A stretch of DNA of 64,000 bases, taken from an uncultured Ruminococcus sp. GTDB taxonomy: Bacteria > Bacillota > Clostridia > Oscillospirales > Ruminococcaceae. The number at the start of each line of letters is the position of its first letter. Within the stretch, counting starts at the first letter, position 1. A model generated the notes under the pieces. The model made no database searches. It was not told the origin of the DNA and saw nothing but the letters and a program-made list of their open reading frames with translations. The position numbers were made by a program, and so were the translations under genes. Below, in pieces: positions 24,920 through 34,533 of the stretch. Location of the stretch: positions 1-64,000 of the forward strand of contig CALEPT010000222.1 in the NCBI GenBank assembly GCA_937910385.1. Reading direction: 5' to 3'.

Positions 24920-25417
24920 ATGAAGACAAAAAAGCTTGCCGAGCTCGCACTATTGACGGCGGTCGCTCTGATAATTTTCATAATCGAGCTAAGGATACCG
25001 AATATTCTGCCGATACCCGGGGTAAAGCTCGGACTTGCAAATATTATAACAGTATATGCGGTATATAAATTCAGTGCAAAGGAAACGCTCATGATCGTGG
25101 CAACGAGAGTTATTCTCGGATCGCTTTTCAGCAGCAACTTCTCCGTAATCATATACAGTCTTAGCGGAGCAATAATGTGTCTTGTTGGAATGCTGCTCGT
25201 AAAGCGCGTAATACCGCTGAAATACATATGGCTTTGCAGCATTATAGGCGCGGTTTTCCACAATACGGGACAGATGATAACGGCTGTTATAATGATGAGG
25301 TCGTTTGCAGTTATTGCGTATTATCCTCCGCTTATAATATCAGGCTGCATTGCAGGACTTTTCACGGGACTCTGTGCAGGGTTCGTACTGAAAAGATTGC
25401 CGCAAAGCTTTAAGTAA
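24920..25417 (+). CDS. Gx transporter / HepPP-synthase-component-I-like membrane protein, EetB-like
   Basis: 165 residues from ATG 24920 (GGAG 6 bases upstream; an in-frame GTG at 24899 lies inside the previous gene and is less likely). Five to six membrane helices; PNILPIPGVKLGLANIITVYAVY is the hallmark stretch of the Gx transporter family (formerly annotated heptaprenyl diphosphate synthase component I), related to ECF S-components. It starts one base after the NusG-II stop. The pair NusG-II plus Gx protein next to ApbE matches EetA-EetB of flavin-based electron-transfer loci. It could alternatively import a vitamin or a quinone precursor. Confidence 0.85.
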   Translation: MKTKKLAELALLTAVALIIFIIELRIPNILPIPGVKLGLANIITVYAVYKFSAKETLMIVATRVILGSLFSSNFSVIIYSLSGAIMCLVGMLLVKRVIPLKYIWLCSIIGAVFHNTGQMITAVIMMRSFAVIAYYPPLIISGCIAGLFTGLCAGFVLKRLPQSFK

Positions 25418-25452
25418 ACACTTCATGAAAAGGCGTTTATTTGTTGATTATC

Positions 25453-25481
25453 TTGATTTCTTAATATTTATCTGATATAAT
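25453..25481 (+). promoter_or_regulatory. Promoter of the small protein / HAD phosphatase pair
   Basis: TTGATT (25453-25458), 17-base spacer, TATAAT (25476-25481), 18 bases upstream of the start at 25500. Confidence 0.75.
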
Positions 25482-25499
25482 GTCATAGAGGTGAAAATA

Positions 25500-25727
25500 A
25501 TGAATCCAATGAATCTCATGAAGTATAGGCAAATGCTCGAGACCTTCCGTGAAAATCATCCTAAGCTTCCACTTTTTCTGAAAGCAGCATCACAGAGGAT
25601 ATGTGAGGGGAGCGTCGTAGAAATAAAGCTTAAGGATCCGGACGGACAGGAGATAGTAACGAATTTCCTTGTAAATCAGCAGGATATGGAGCTTATCCGT
25701 GAACTCGGAGGAATGGGCATTCAATGA
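25500..25727 (+). CDS. Small conserved-looking hypothetical protein
   Basis: 75 residues from ATG 25500, with AGAGGTGA 5 bases upstream; a GTG at 25491 lies inside that ribosome site. The chain reads as a helical N-terminus (YRQMLETFRENHPKLPLFLKAA) and a beta-hairpin (GSVVEIKLKDPDGQEIVTNF), then a short helix. No membrane segment or motif recognised. Its stop overlaps the start of the HAD gene (ATGA at 25724-25727), so the two are translationally coupled. Such coupling supports a real gene, but I cannot name a function. Confidence 0.7.
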   Translation: MNPMNLMKYRQMLETFRENHPKLPLFLKAASQRICEGSVVEIKLKDPDGQEIVTNFLVNQQDMELIRELGGMGIQ

Positions 25728-26512
25728 AGAGCATCATTTTTTTTGATATAGACGGGACTCTCATTACAGAGGACGAGCGTATGCTCATTCCCGATAGCAC
25801 TGCCGAAGCAATAGCTCAGACCCGTGGAAAGGGCAATCTTACCTTTATCAATACCGGGCGGACTGAGTTTAATGTGAGCAAGCGTGTGAGAGCACTCGGT
25901 TTTGACGGATACATATATGGCTGCGGCACTCATATCGAGTACAATGGTCAGACTTTGTTTCACCGAAAGCCTACTCAGAACTTCTGCCGCAATATAGCAC
26001 AGCTAATGCGCAAATGCGGTGTTACTCCTGTTTATGAGGACAGTGACGGCTATTACTTCGACGACAAAGCTCCAATGACTGACGGTCTGCGCTATTTTAT
26101 GGAGTCATTTGTAGACAAGGGTATCGATGTCAGCGGACGGGTCGAGGACGAGAGCTTTATCTTTGATAAATTTGTGGTATGGGACAACAAAAGCTGCGAT
26201 ATGGATCTTTTCAGACAGGAGGTCTCAAAGGACTTCTCAATAATTGATCGCGGCGGCGACTTTTATGAAATAGTTCCGCTCGGATTCACCAAGGCTACAG
26301 CTATGGATCTTATCTTGAAGCGGCTCGGAATTCCGTTAGAGAATGCCTATGCGATAGGTGACAGCATGAATGATCTTCCAATGCTCAAGGCAGTTCCAAA
26401 TAGCATTGCAATGGGTGGTGCAGATAGGATATACCCATATGTTTCGTACATCACGACGGGTATCGAGAACGACGGAATTTATAACGCCTTGCAGCATTTT
26501 GGACTTATATAA
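25724..26512 (+). CDS. HAD-superfamily Cof-type sugar phosphatase
   Basis: 262 residues. Motif I IIFFDIDGTLI holds the nucleophile and acid/base Asp; motif II Thr lies in FINTGRTEF; the motif III Lys is in the TKATAMDLILKRLG region; motif IV reads AIGDSMNDLPML. The insert between motifs is a C2-type cap, placing it in the Cof/YbjI group that dephosphorylates sugar phosphates or flavin/pyridoxal phosphates. The exact substrate is unknown. It is coupled to the upstream 75-residue protein and ends at a bidirectional terminator that separates it from the convergent cellulase gene. Confidence 0.9.
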   Translation: MKSIIFFDIDGTLITEDERMLIPDSTAEAIAQTRGKGNLTFINTGRTEFNVSKRVRALGFDGYIYGCGTHIEYNGQTLFHRKPTQNFCRNIAQLMRKCGVTPVYEDSDGYYFDDKAPMTDGLRYFMESFVDKGIDVSGRVEDESFIFDKFVVWDNKSCDMDLFRQEVSKDFSIIDRGGDFYEIVPLGFTKATAMDLILKRLGIPLENAYAIGDSMNDLPMLKAVPNSIAMGGADRIYPYVSYITTGIENDGIYNALQHFGLI

Positions 26513-26530
26513 GTTTGTGCATCTGCATAA

Positions 26531-26572
26531 ATATCCCCCTCAGGAACAGTCTCCGGAGGGGGATATTGTTTT
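26531..26572. terminator. Bidirectional terminator between HAD and GH9 genes
   Basis: ATATCCCCCTC (26531-26541) pairs with GAGGGGGATAT (26556-26566), followed by TGTTTT on the plus strand. It lies between convergent stops at 26512 and 26575. Confidence 0.75.
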
Positions 26573-26574
26573 AC

Positions 26575-29361
26575 TTATGTTACGGGAAGTGTTACCAGTT
26601 TTAATAGATATTGCTGAATCGAAAGAGCATCCTTAGAGGTAACTCCGTCAAGATCACAGCAATCAGCATTTATTGATCCCTGAGATGTTATGTGATTGGG
26701 ATCAGAACCGCTTTCGCCATATTTATCGGGATTTGCAAGTGATTGCAAAACGAGTACAGAATCTGCCATATCTACGACTTTATTGCAATTTGCATCTCCG
26801 TAGAGAACACCGTCTGAGGTATCAGCAGAAGTTCCATCGGGTTCAACGCCCCATACAAGCTTACCGTCAGCATAGAGAGTAATCTTATCGGTGATAGCGG
26901 CTGCATCATTATCGTCTGCAAATGAAACGAGGTCGGAGTAGCTGTAGTCATTTGAAGAATCCCAGTGTGGAGCCACATATGTTTCGGGATCCATCTTGTT
27001 TATGAATGCCACCTGATATGTACGGCTGCCGTAGAAATCGCAGTTCTGCCACGAGATCTCCATGTAGTAGGTGCCGTTGTCATCATACTTGTAGGGACCT
27101 GAGAGCATCGCTTCATTCTTGCCGTCGGTATAGCTCTTCTCCTGATCGTAGTCAACTCGTGTCTCGAACATACTGATATCGTAGCCTGCTTCGAGAAGCT
27201 CGCTTATATTGAAGTAATATCTTGCCTTGAGGTCGCTCTCAAAGTGCGGAGGATTAATAGTTCTGTTGTAGACAACGATCTTGAGCTGGATACTGTTATC
27301 CTGTTCCTGATTTTTTCCGCCTGCAACATAGAGACCTACCGGGAGCGGATTTCCGTCCGCATCTACCTGTTCGAATCCGGCATATGCATTTTCGGACATA
27401 TTGAAATCGGGGAGAATATAGTTCTTATCGGCAAGCTCCTTTCCCTCAGCACCATAGTAGTGATACAGACCTGCAAGGTCGCCGCAGAAGCCTGCGTTAT
27501 AGTCGTCAGTTACCTCATTATAGATGTAGTCTTTTGTCTCGTCATGGTGGTAATCATCAAGGTCGGGACCACCGACGAGCGCGCCCCAGAGTGTGTGCAC
27601 CTGATTTACAGGATCCTCCATGCTCTGCGTAGCCGAGCAGTGTGAAGAGCGGTGATGAGGATAGCTTGCATAGCTGTATTCGTAACCTACCTCATAGGCA
27701 TAGCCCATTGGGTTATCGCCGAGGATATATTCCATCTGACGCTTAGCCCACGGAAGGAAAGTATCATCACCGGTGGCTTTTGCATATACGCAGGCACAGA
27801 GACCTGCTGCTGTGTTGTAACGAGCCGAGCCATAGCCTGAAACAACTGCCCAGCCATAGGGAGACTTTGAAATGAAGTCGCTGCTTGTGTCGCTGTCAGG
27901 TAAAGAAGCGATCTCATCGCTGGTCATAGGAGTATTCCAGAGGAAATCATCCATACCGAAATACTTGTGACCATGAACAGGCTCATAGCCCCACTTTGAG
28001 CAATCGGTAGTTGCGCTGCAGCCAGACCAGTATTCGAGGTTGTAGCGGAAGATGTACCAATCACGCGCTGTATTTGTGATAGGAGCGAGCTTAGCGAAAA
28101 CGCCGCCCCAAACGGTATCCCAGCAGTGCACCCAGATGTTCTGCCAGCAGTTGCCGGTATCTGTGATGATACGCTTCATATATCCTGTGTAGTAGTAAGC
28201 ACCCTTTTCGTTTGTAACTGTTTCATCAACGGAAATGATAGCTTCAATGTACTTTTCATATGATTCGTCCTTGACGCTTTCGTCTTGAGCAACAGTAGCA
28301 TAATAAAGCCATACAGCAGCCCATGAGAGCTCGTCGTAGTCATAGCTTGATGTATAGAAACCGCCGTCATAGCCAAGGCTTGTAGCAGTAGGCACCTGTC
28401 CGAGTGCCCATGTCTCAGTGTGAGTAGCGACCGCGAAATCATAGAGTGCGATCGCATATTTAAGGCTCTGCTCAGCGTATTCTGGATCAGTGTCCTTGAA
28501 GTTGAGGTAGTTTATAGCAAGTGAAGCAGACGCACCGGCACACTGATCAGATGCAGGCATTTCTGTCGTTGCGAAGTAAGCGGGTCTTTTTACACCACAG
28601 CTTGAGGAAGCAACGACTGTGCCGTCCACCTGAAGCTCAGGGGCGCACCAGTAATTGTGGTCGTTATTTCCTTCGCCGACCTGATAGCAATATGCGACTA
28701 CATTTCCGTCATCATCGAGGAAGGTAGCTTTCATGAAATAGTCATTTATCCAACGCAGTTCGTCTTCGACGTGTTTCTGGAGACCCATGTCGATGTAGTC
28801 ATCGCGGAATTCATAGTAGCCCCAGCCTACGGTCGAAGCTGAATAACTACCGGGCAGCCCGAATTTAACGTGGTCACCCGCGTCATGCCAGCCGCCTGTG
28901 AGGTCAACGCAGCCGTCTCCGTCCGGATCGAGATAATCAATGTTTTCGTCAATAAATTTCTGTGACATATTTACTCCGACATAGAGGTCGGGGTCATCAT
29001 CACCGAGTACAGAGCCTTCACCCGAGTCGCCGGTGCCAAGTCCCTGATCCCCATCATCAGTATTTGTACCGCTGTTGACAGTAGGCATAGGTGACATAGG
29101 CTGGAGCGGTATCATACCGTCCTTGACATGGCAGTTAGCGCGCCATGAATAATATCCGTCGTCAGCGACCTCATCGCCGCACTTGTTTGCGTCGTAGAAG
29201 CAAAGTGCGAGCTGAAGGGCTTCTGCGAAATTATCATAGTTATTTGGTTGGTCAGGGTTGATCACGGCGGCGTTAACTCCGCTTACAGATACTCCTGACA
29301 GCAGCAATGCGCCTGTAGTAACACAAGCGGCAGCTCTTTTGAGTATTCCCGATTTCTTCAT
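26575..29361 (-). CDS. Cellulosomal GH9 cellulase with CBM3c-like module and dockerin
   Basis: 928 residues from the ATG at 29361, chosen because AAAGGA lies 9 bases upstream; the ATG at 29370 abuts the ribosome site. Signal peptide, then a GH9 catalytic domain (~30-640): DAGDHVKFG with the catalytic Asp near 158, the His-Arg signature YPHHRSSH near 570, and the proton-donor Glu in YNEVTDDYNAG near 616. A CBM3c-like module (~660-837) follows directly, the arrangement of processive endoglucanases such as Clostridium Cel9G and Thermobifida Cel9A. A dockerin (~848-928) closes the chain, so the enzyme should attach to a scaffoldin cohesin and attack cellulose. The insert with a Gly/Asp-rich calcium-like segment (DPDGDGCVD) near 145 is unremarkable for GH9. 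Probably co-regulated with yerC upstream. Confidence 0.94.
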   Translation of the reverse strand: MKKSGILKRAAACVTTGALLLSGVSVSGVNAAVINPDQPNNYDNFAEALQLALCFYDANKCGDEVADDGYYSWRANCHVKDGMIPLQPMSPMPTVNSGTNTDDGDQGLGTGDSGEGSVLGDDDPDLYVGVNMSQKFIDENIDYLDPDGDGCVDLTGGWHDAGDHVKFGLPGSYSASTVGWGYYEFRDDYIDMGLQKHVEDELRWINDYFMKATFLDDDGNVVAYCYQVGEGNNDHNYWCAPELQVDGTVVASSSCGVKRPAYFATTEMPASDQCAGASASLAINYLNFKDTDPEYAEQSLKYAIALYDFAVATHTETWALGQVPTATSLGYDGGFYTSSYDYDELSWAAVWLYYATVAQDESVKDESYEKYIEAIISVDETVTNEKGAYYYTGYMKRIITDTGNCWQNIWVHCWDTVWGGVFAKLAPITNTARDWYIFRYNLEYWSGCSATTDCSKWGYEPVHGHKYFGMDDFLWNTPMTSDEIASLPDSDTSSDFISKSPYGWAVVSGYGSARYNTAAGLCACVYAKATGDDTFLPWAKRQMEYILGDNPMGYAYEVGYEYSYASYPHHRSSHCSATQSMEDPVNQVHTLWGALVGGPDLDDYHHDETKDYIYNEVTDDYNAGFCGDLAGLYHYYGAEGKELADKNYILPDFNMSENAYAGFEQVDADGNPLPVGLYVAGGKNQEQDNSIQLKIVVYNRTINPPHFESDLKARYYFNISELLEAGYDISMFETRVDYDQEKSYTDGKNEAMLSGPYKYDDNGTYYMEISWQNCDFYGSRTYQVAFINKMDPETYVAPHWDSSNDYSYSDLVSFADDNDAAAITDKITLYADGKLVWGVEPDGTSADTSDGVLYGDANCNKVVDMADSVLVLQSLANPDKYGESGSDPNHITSQGSINADCCDLDGVTSKDALSIQQYLLKLVTLPVT

Positions 29362-29383
29362 TAGGATCATTCCTTTCTGAAAA

Positions 29384-29686
29384 TTATTTCAGCAGATTCT
29401 TTTCCTTTAGCCTATCGAAAACGATATTATATCCGTCGTTACCGTCCTTAAGGGAGCGGTTGACCCTGCTAATGGTAGCTGTGCTTGCACCCGTTTCCGT
29501 AACGATGCTGTTATAGACTCTGTGTTCCTGGAGGAGCTTAGCGACGTGAAGCCTCTGTGCAAATGCTTTAAGCTCGATGCTTGTGCAGAGGTCGTCAAAG
29601 AATTTATAGCAGTCCTCAACAGAATCAAGTGTAAGAACAGCTTCAAAGAGCAGATCCATACTTTCGGATTTGATTTTATCGATCAT
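29384..29686 (-). CDS. YerC/YecD-family TrpR-like DNA-binding protein
   Basis: 100 residues from the ATG at 29686 (GGAG 8 bases upstream; a further ATG 39 bases upstream lacks a site). The core AFAQRLHVAKLLQEHRVYN... TGASTATISRVNRSL is the TrpR/YerC helix-turn-helix. The family shares the Trp repressor fold, but regulated targets in Firmicutes are mostly unknown and tryptophan need not be the ligand. It lies 22 bases upstream of the GH9 gene on the same strand, with no terminator between, so the two are likely co-transcribed. Confidence 0.88.
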   Translation of the reverse strand: MIDKIKSESMDLLFEAVLTLDSVEDCYKFFDDLCTSIELKAFAQRLHVAKLLQEHRVYNSIVTETGASTATISRVNRSLKDGNDGYNIVFDRLKEKNLLK

Positions 29687-29744
29687 ATAAAAAACTCCAA
29701 TCTGCCGTAAGGCGAAAAATTTCAAAAACGATTTTCTACTTTAC

Positions 29745-29773
29745 ATTTTAACACATTATTACGGAAAAGTAAA
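29745..29773 (-). promoter_or_regulatory. Putative promoter of the yerC-GH9 unit
   Basis: On the minus strand, TTTACT (29773-29768), 17-base spacer, TAAAAT (29750-29745). It is 58 bases upstream of the yerC start. Confidence 0.45.
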
Positions 29774-29996
29774 GGGCTTTTCAGAGTGAAAAATGAAAAA
29801 AGAATGAATAGTTTTTGAACAATTTTACACCTTTTAGTATATGATATCACAATATCAACAAAAAGTAAAGTTTTTTTTGAACTCTTGAGAAGATTTGTAT
29901 AAAATTGCCAAACAAAACTCGCTTTTTTATTGTTGATTCGGCGATTTAATTTATCTTTGAACTTAAATTACTTTATTTAAGCTGAGTTTGCAGCGC
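29774..29996. other. AT-rich divergent intergenic region
   Basis: The 416-base gap 29687-30102 separates yerC from lon. Outside the two promoters it is AT-rich with poly-A/T tracts. I found no CIRCE or CtsR heat-shock operator upstream of lon. Confidence 0.5.
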
Positions 29997-30025
29997 TTGC
30001 TTTATTTTATATTTTGTGTTATAAT
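29997..30025 (+). promoter_or_regulatory. Promoter of the lon operon
   Basis: TTGCTT (29997-30002), 17-base spacer, TATAAT (30020-30025). The leader contains a TCGGCA/TGCCGA dyad (30033-30070) ahead of the lon start. Confidence 0.65.
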
Positions 30026-30102
30026 GTATATGTTCGGCAGGATAACGGCTTTTTCGCTCTCTGCTTGCCGACAAGTGATCCTTACAGAAATGCGGTGATA
30101 TT

Positions 30103-32445
30103 ATGGAACAAACCATTAAAAGTGATAAAAGCTCAGAAAATTCCAATATTTTATATACAGTTGCCATGAGGGGGCTCGTAGCGTTCCCTAAAATGGTAAT
30201 GCATTTTGATGTTGCACGTGATAAGTCCGTCGCAGCGATCGAAAAAGCTCTCAAGGATAACGGCAAGCTTTTTCTGATAGCTCAGCACGAGGCTTATGTT
30301 GACGATCCAAAAGCTTCAGATCTTTATAAGGTAGGAGTGGTCGTCGATATCAAACAAGTGCTCAAGCTGCCGGATAACATAATGAAGGTCCTTGTTGAAG
30401 GCGTTTATAAAGCAAATCTTATACATCTTATGGACGACGGTAACGCTCTGCGCGCGGAGGTAAAACGTACTCCTACATATTCCAGAGCAAAATATGATGA
30501 GGTGGAAGCCGAGGCGCTTATGCGCTCCGTTAAGGATATATTTGAGCGATATTCTTCATTTTTCCCTAAAATGCCCAAAGAGCTTCTGACGTCGGTAATG
30601 ACTCAGGATTCTCCCGTAAAGCTTTATGAGACAGTTACATTCAACTGCAATCTCAACTACAGGGATAAGCAGACTCTTCTTGAGGAAACCAACATAATAA
30701 ACAAGCTTTCCGTGCTGTTCGCCTGCCTTTCGTCAGAGGTAGAGATACTTGAGCTCGAGAACCTTATTAATGAGCAGACTAAAAGCAGCATCGACAAGGG
30801 ACAGAAGGAATACTACCTGCGCGAGCAGATGAGAGTTATCCAGGAGCAGCTCGGTGAAGACGAGGCTGAGGAAGCCTTTGCCTACATAAATGACATAATG
30901 GATCTGAAGATAGATGAAAAAAGCAAAGAAAAGCTTTTGAAGGAAGCCGACAAGCTTGCAAAGCTTCCGCCGTCATCTCAGGAAGCATTCGTGATAAAGA
31001 ATTACCTTGATACTGTGCTCGACCTGCCGTGGGGAAAATACACCAAGGCTAAGCTATCGCTTGAAAAAGCGGAAGCTGTCCTTGAAAAGGATCATTACGG
31101 ACTTAAAAAGGTCAAAGAGCGCATTCTTGAATTTCTTGCCGTACATATGCTCAATCCTGAGATAAAGGGACAGATAATCTGTCTTGCCGGACCTCCCGGA
31201 ATAGGAAAGACTTCAATTGCAAAGTCTATCGCAAAGGCAATGGGAAGAAAATATGCCCGCGTTTCTCTCGGAGGAGTCCGCGATGAGGCCGACATAAGAG
31301 GTCACAGAAAAACTTACGTCGGAGCTATGCCCGGAAGGATCATAACAGCTCTACAGCAGGCAGGCTCGGCAAATCCGCTTATACTGTTCGACGAAATAGA
31401 TAAGCTTTGCAGCGATATAAAGGGGGATCCTTCATCTGCAATGCTCGAGGTTCTCGACAGCGAGCAGAATAATGCTTTCAGAGATCATTTTATCGAGGTG
31501 CCTTTTGATCTTAGCAAGGCAGTATTCATAACGACTGCGAATAACGTTTCGGCTATACCCGCTCCGCTGCTTGATCGTATGGAGGTCATAGAGCTGCCCA
31601 GCTACACCGCGGAAGAGAAGTTCCACATCGCAAAGGAACACCTTGTCCCGAAGCAGCTCAAAGAACACGGCTTAAAGGCGTCACAGCTCAAAATAGACGA
31701 TCAGGCGATACACGATATAATACAGTATTATACTAAGGAAGCAGGTGTGCGCACCCTTGAAAGAAACATCGCTTCCTTATGCAGAAAGTCAGCTAAAAGG
31801 ATAGCTGCCGGCGATGCAAAGCGTATTACCGTCAAGGGTAAGGATCTCAAGGAACTGCTTGGTATATACAAGTATCTTCCCGATCTATCATCCAAGAAGG
31901 ATCAGGTCGGAGTCGTGAACGGACTTGCGTGGACCTCCGTAGGCGGAGTCCTCATGCCGCTGGAAGTGCTCGTAATGAAAGGATCGGGAAAGATCGAGGT
32001 AACGGGCTCACTCGGCGATGTGATGAAGGAGAGCTCAAAAATTGCGGTGAGCTACGTGCGCAGTGTTGCTGAAAAATACGGAATAAATCCGGAATTTTAT
32101 AAGGAAAACGATATACACATACATGCTCCCGAGGGAGCTGTGCCTAAGGACGGACCTTCTGCCGGAGTTACTATGACGACTGCTCTGATATCCGCACTGT
32201 CTGGTATACCTGTCAGAGCGGATGTGGCTATGACAGGAGAAATAACTCTTCACGGAAAGGTGCTGCCTATTGGCGGACTAAGGGAGAAAACTATGGCTGC
32301 GTACAAGGCGGATATTAAGACGGTAGTTATCCCCGAGGCGAATAAGCCTGATCTTGAAGATATAGATGACGCAGTTAAAAATGCCATTGAGTTTGTCAGC
32401 GTTGAGAATTTAACAGAAGTTCTTGATATCGCGCTTACAAAATAG
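30103..32445 (+). CDS. lon: ATP-dependent protease Lon
   Basis: 780 residues, normal LonA length. N-terminal substrate-binding domain, AAA+ module with Walker [11 protein letters not shown] and Walker [11 protein letters not shown], then the protease domain with the Ser686-Lys729 dyad ([11 protein letters not shown] and [10 protein letters not shown], 43 residues apart as in E. coli). It degrades misfolded and regulatory proteins in the cytoplasm. No membrane helix, so LonA rather than LonB. The downstream gene engB follows by 29 bases; the lon-engB pairing is common in Firmicutes. GGTGAT precedes the start. Confidence 0.97.
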   Translation: MEQTIKSDKSSENSNILYTVAMRGLVAFPKMVMHFDVARDKSVAAIEKALKDNGKLFLIAQHEAYVDDPKASDLYKVGVVVDIKQVLKLPDNIMKVLVEGVYKANLIHLMDDGNALRAEVKRTPTYSRAKYDEVEAEALMRSVKDIFERYSSFFPKMPKELLTSVMTQDSPVKLYETVTFNCNLNYRDKQTLLEETNIINKLSVLFACLSSEVEILELENLINEQTKSSIDKGQKEYYLREQMRVIQEQLGEDEAEEAFAYINDIMDLKIDEKSKEKLLKEADKLAKLPPSSQEAFVIKNYLDTVLDLPWGKYTKAKLSLEKAEAVLEKDHYGLKKVKERILEFLAVHMLNPEIKGQIICLAGPPGIGKTSIAKSIAKAMGRKYARVSLGGVRDEADIRGHRKTYVGAMPGRIITALQQAGSANPLILFDEIDKLCSDIKGDPSSAMLEVLDSEQNNAFRDHFIEVPFDLSKAVFITTANNVSAIPAPLLDRMEVIELPSYTAEEKFHIAKEHLVPKQLKEHGLKASQLKIDDQAIHDIIQYYTKEAGVRTLERNIASLCRKSAKRIAAGDAKRITVKGKDLKELLGIYKYLPDLSSKKDQVGVVNGLAWTSVGGVLMPLEVLVMKGSGKIEVTGSLGDVMKESSKIAVSYVRSVAEKYGINPEFYKENDIHIHAPEGAVPKDGPSAGVTMTTALISALSGIPVRADVAMTGEITLHGKVLPIGGLREKTMAAYKADIKTVVIPEANKPDLEDIDDAVKNAIEFVSVENLTEVLDIALTK

Positions 32446-32474
32446 TTTGACGAAGAGAGAAAGGAGAAATATGC

Positions 32475-33083
32475 TTGAAGCTCAATTATAATAAAGCGGA
32501 ATTTACCGCAGCATATGGCAAATTCTCTCAGCTCCCTCCTCCCGAGCGTATTGAGATTGCCTTTGCTGGTCACTCGAATGTGGGAAAGTCCACGCTGATA
32601 AACAAGCTTTTCAACAGAAAGAATCTTGCAAGAGTAAGCTCAGTCCCCGGGAAGACCGCAACGATAAATTTCTACGGACTGGAAAATCTGTATTTCGTTG
32701 ATCTTCCGGGATATGGCTATGCAAAGGTTGCAAAGTCCGAAAAAGAGCGCTGGGCAGGGCTGATAGAGGGATACCTCAGTTCCGACAGGGACATAAGGCT
32801 CGTGTTCATGCTTGTGGACAGCCGCCACGCCCCTACAAAGGACGATATTCACATGATAAATTACCTCATAGATGAGGAAATGCCGTTCGTGCTTGTCCTG
32901 ACTAAAATTGATAAACTAAATAAGACCGAGCGAGCCAAACGCATGGAGGCGTTTTACTCAGAAATACCATATTTTGATGTTATCTGCTCGGTGCCGTTCT
33001 CCTCTCAGACCTTTGAGGGTGTGGAGGAGCTGCGCGAAATAATAGAGGAGATCGCAGACGACAATGACGTTGCTGACGAATAA
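32475..33083 (+). CDS. engB: Ribosome-biogenesis GTPase EngB (YsxC/YihA)
   Basis: 202 residues, started by TTG 32475, which lies 8 bases after AAGGAG. An ATG at 32471 in another frame ends after six codons, so TTG is the real start. GTPase motifs: GHSNVGKST, GKTATINFY (switch I region with Thr), DLPGYGYAK, TKIDKL. EngB is essential for assembly of the large ribosomal subunit in Bacillus. It follows lon, and its last bases overlap an upstream in-frame extension of lysA; the lysA start used here lies 19 bases past the engB stop. Confidence 0.95.
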   Translation: MKLNYNKAEFTAAYGKFSQLPPPERIEIAFAGHSNVGKSTLINKLFNRKNLARVSSVPGKTATINFYGLENLYFVDLPGYGYAKVAKSEKERWAGLIEGYLSSDRDIRLVFMLVDSRHAPTKDDIHMINYLIDEEMPFVLVLTKIDKLNKTERAKRMEAFYSEIPYFDVICSVPFSSQTFEGVEELREIIEEIADDNDVADE

Positions 33084-33102
33084 GATGAAAGGAATGTTAA
33101 AA

Positions 33103-34401
33103 ATGTTTGTATCAGAAAATCTCGGTGTAAACGAAAATGGTCACCTTACTATAGGTGGGATCGACACTGTTGACCTTGCGCAGGAGTACGGTACTCCGCT
33201 TTATGTAATGGACGAGCAGGTCATAAGAAGCAATCTGCGCCGCTTCCATGAGAGTATGCAAAAATATTACGACGGCAAGGGCGAAGTTCATTATGCGAGC
33301 AAGGCATTTTCTTGCCTTGAGATGTGCAGAATAGTCGCAAGCGAGGGCGATGGTCTCGACGCTGTTTCGATCGGGGAACTCTATACTGCGGTAAAGGCGG
33401 GCTTCCCCATGGAAAAAGTCGGATTCCACGGCAACAACAAAACCGACGAGGAGCTTGAGTACGCTATCGAGGTCGGCGTGGGACATATCATCGTGGACAA
33501 CCTCCCCGAGCTTCGCAGACTTGAGAAGATAGCTGCCGAAAAAGGTGTAAAGCCACACATTATGTTCCGTATTAAGCCGGGTATCGATGCTCACACCCAT
33601 GACTTCGTCAAGACCGGGCAGATAGACAGCAAGTTCGGCTTCGCTCTCGAAACAGGAGAAGCGTTTGAGGCTGTAAAGGAGGCTGTTTCCTGCGAAAATG
33701 TAAAGCTTGTGGGACTTCACTGCCATATTGGCTCCCAGATATTTGACATTGATCCGTTCGTTGAGGCTGCAAAGGTAATGCTTGGTCTCATAGCAAAGAT
33801 AAAGGACAATCTCGGCTATGAGATAGCCGGACTCAATCTCGGTGGAGGCTTCGGTATCAAGTATCTTAACGAGCATGATCCCGTACCCTTTGAAAAGTAT
33901 CTTGAGAAGGTTTCCGAGGCTGTAAAGAGCGAGTGTGCAAGACTGAACATCACTCAGCCCATGATATACATCGAGCCGGGACGTTCAATCGCTGCGCCTG
34001 CCGGTATCACACTTTACAAGGTCGGCGCACGCAAGGAGATACCGAATATAAGAACATACATATCCGTTGACGGCGGAATGGCTGACAGTCCGCGTTATAT
34101 CCTCTACGGCTCTGAGTATGAGGCTATAGTCGCGAACAAGGCAAATGAGGAACGCACAGAAAAGGTGACTATCGCCGGAAAGTGCTGCGAGAGCGGTGAT
34201 CTTATAGGCGAGAATATGCCTCTTCAGCACGCTGAGTCGGGAGACATTATCGCTGTCTGCGCTACAGGAGCTTACAACTACTCAATGTCCTCAAACTACA
34301 ACAGACTCCAGAAGCCTGCCGTTGTGTTCGTGAATAACGGACAGTCGCGCATCGCAGTAAAGAGGGAAACTCTCGACGATATTATCCGCAATGACATCTG
34401 A
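33103..34401 (+). CDS. lysA: Diaminopimelate decarboxylase
   Basis: 432 residues from ATG 33103: AAAGGA lies 9 bases upstream, whereas in-frame ATGs at 33064, 33085 and 33094 lie before or against that site. PLP-dependent alanine-racemase-fold decarboxylase. The PLP lysine is in VHYASKAFSC; HCHIGSQI and GLNLGGGFGI form the phosphate site; EPGRSI and CCESGDLIGENMPL supply the active-site residues, including the Cys across the dimer. It makes lysine from meso-diaminopimelate, the last step of lysine synthesis. It lies in the lon-engB-lysA direction and is followed by a hairpin. Confidence 0.95.
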   Translation: MFVSENLGVNENGHLTIGGIDTVDLAQEYGTPLYVMDEQVIRSNLRRFHESMQKYYDGKGEVHYASKAFSCLEMCRIVASEGDGLDAVSIGELYTAVKAGFPMEKVGFHGNNKTDEELEYAIEVGVGHIIVDNLPELRRLEKIAAEKGVKPHIMFRIKPGIDAHTHDFVKTGQIDSKFGFALETGEAFEAVKEAVSCENVKLVGLHCHIGSQIFDIDPFVEAAKVMLGLIAKIKDNLGYEIAGLNLGGGFGIKYLNEHDPVPFEKYLEKVSEAVKSECARLNITQPMIYIEPGRSIAAPAGITLYKVGARKEIPNIRTYISVDGGMADSPRYILYGSEYEAIVANKANEERTEKVTIAGKCCESGDLIGENMPLQHAESGDIIAVCATGAYNYSMSSNYNRLQKPAVVFVNNGQSRIAVKRETLDDIIRNDI

Positions 34402-34458
34402 AAAAGTCATACTCCGACTCATAGACAAATTAACAGACAAAGAGAAAATATAAGCATT

Positions 34459-34494
34459 AAGCTCCTGTGCGTTCTTCACGGGAGCTTTGATTTG
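34459..34494 (+). terminator. Terminator-like hairpin after lysA
   Basis: AAGCTCC-T-GTG (34459-34469) pairs with CAC-G-GGAGCTT (34477-34487) including one U-G wobble. The following TGATTTG is a weak T-run. Confidence 0.6.
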
Positions 34495-34533
34495 TCTTGG
34501 CTAACTTTAAAAGATTTAATTTGGGTATTTAGA

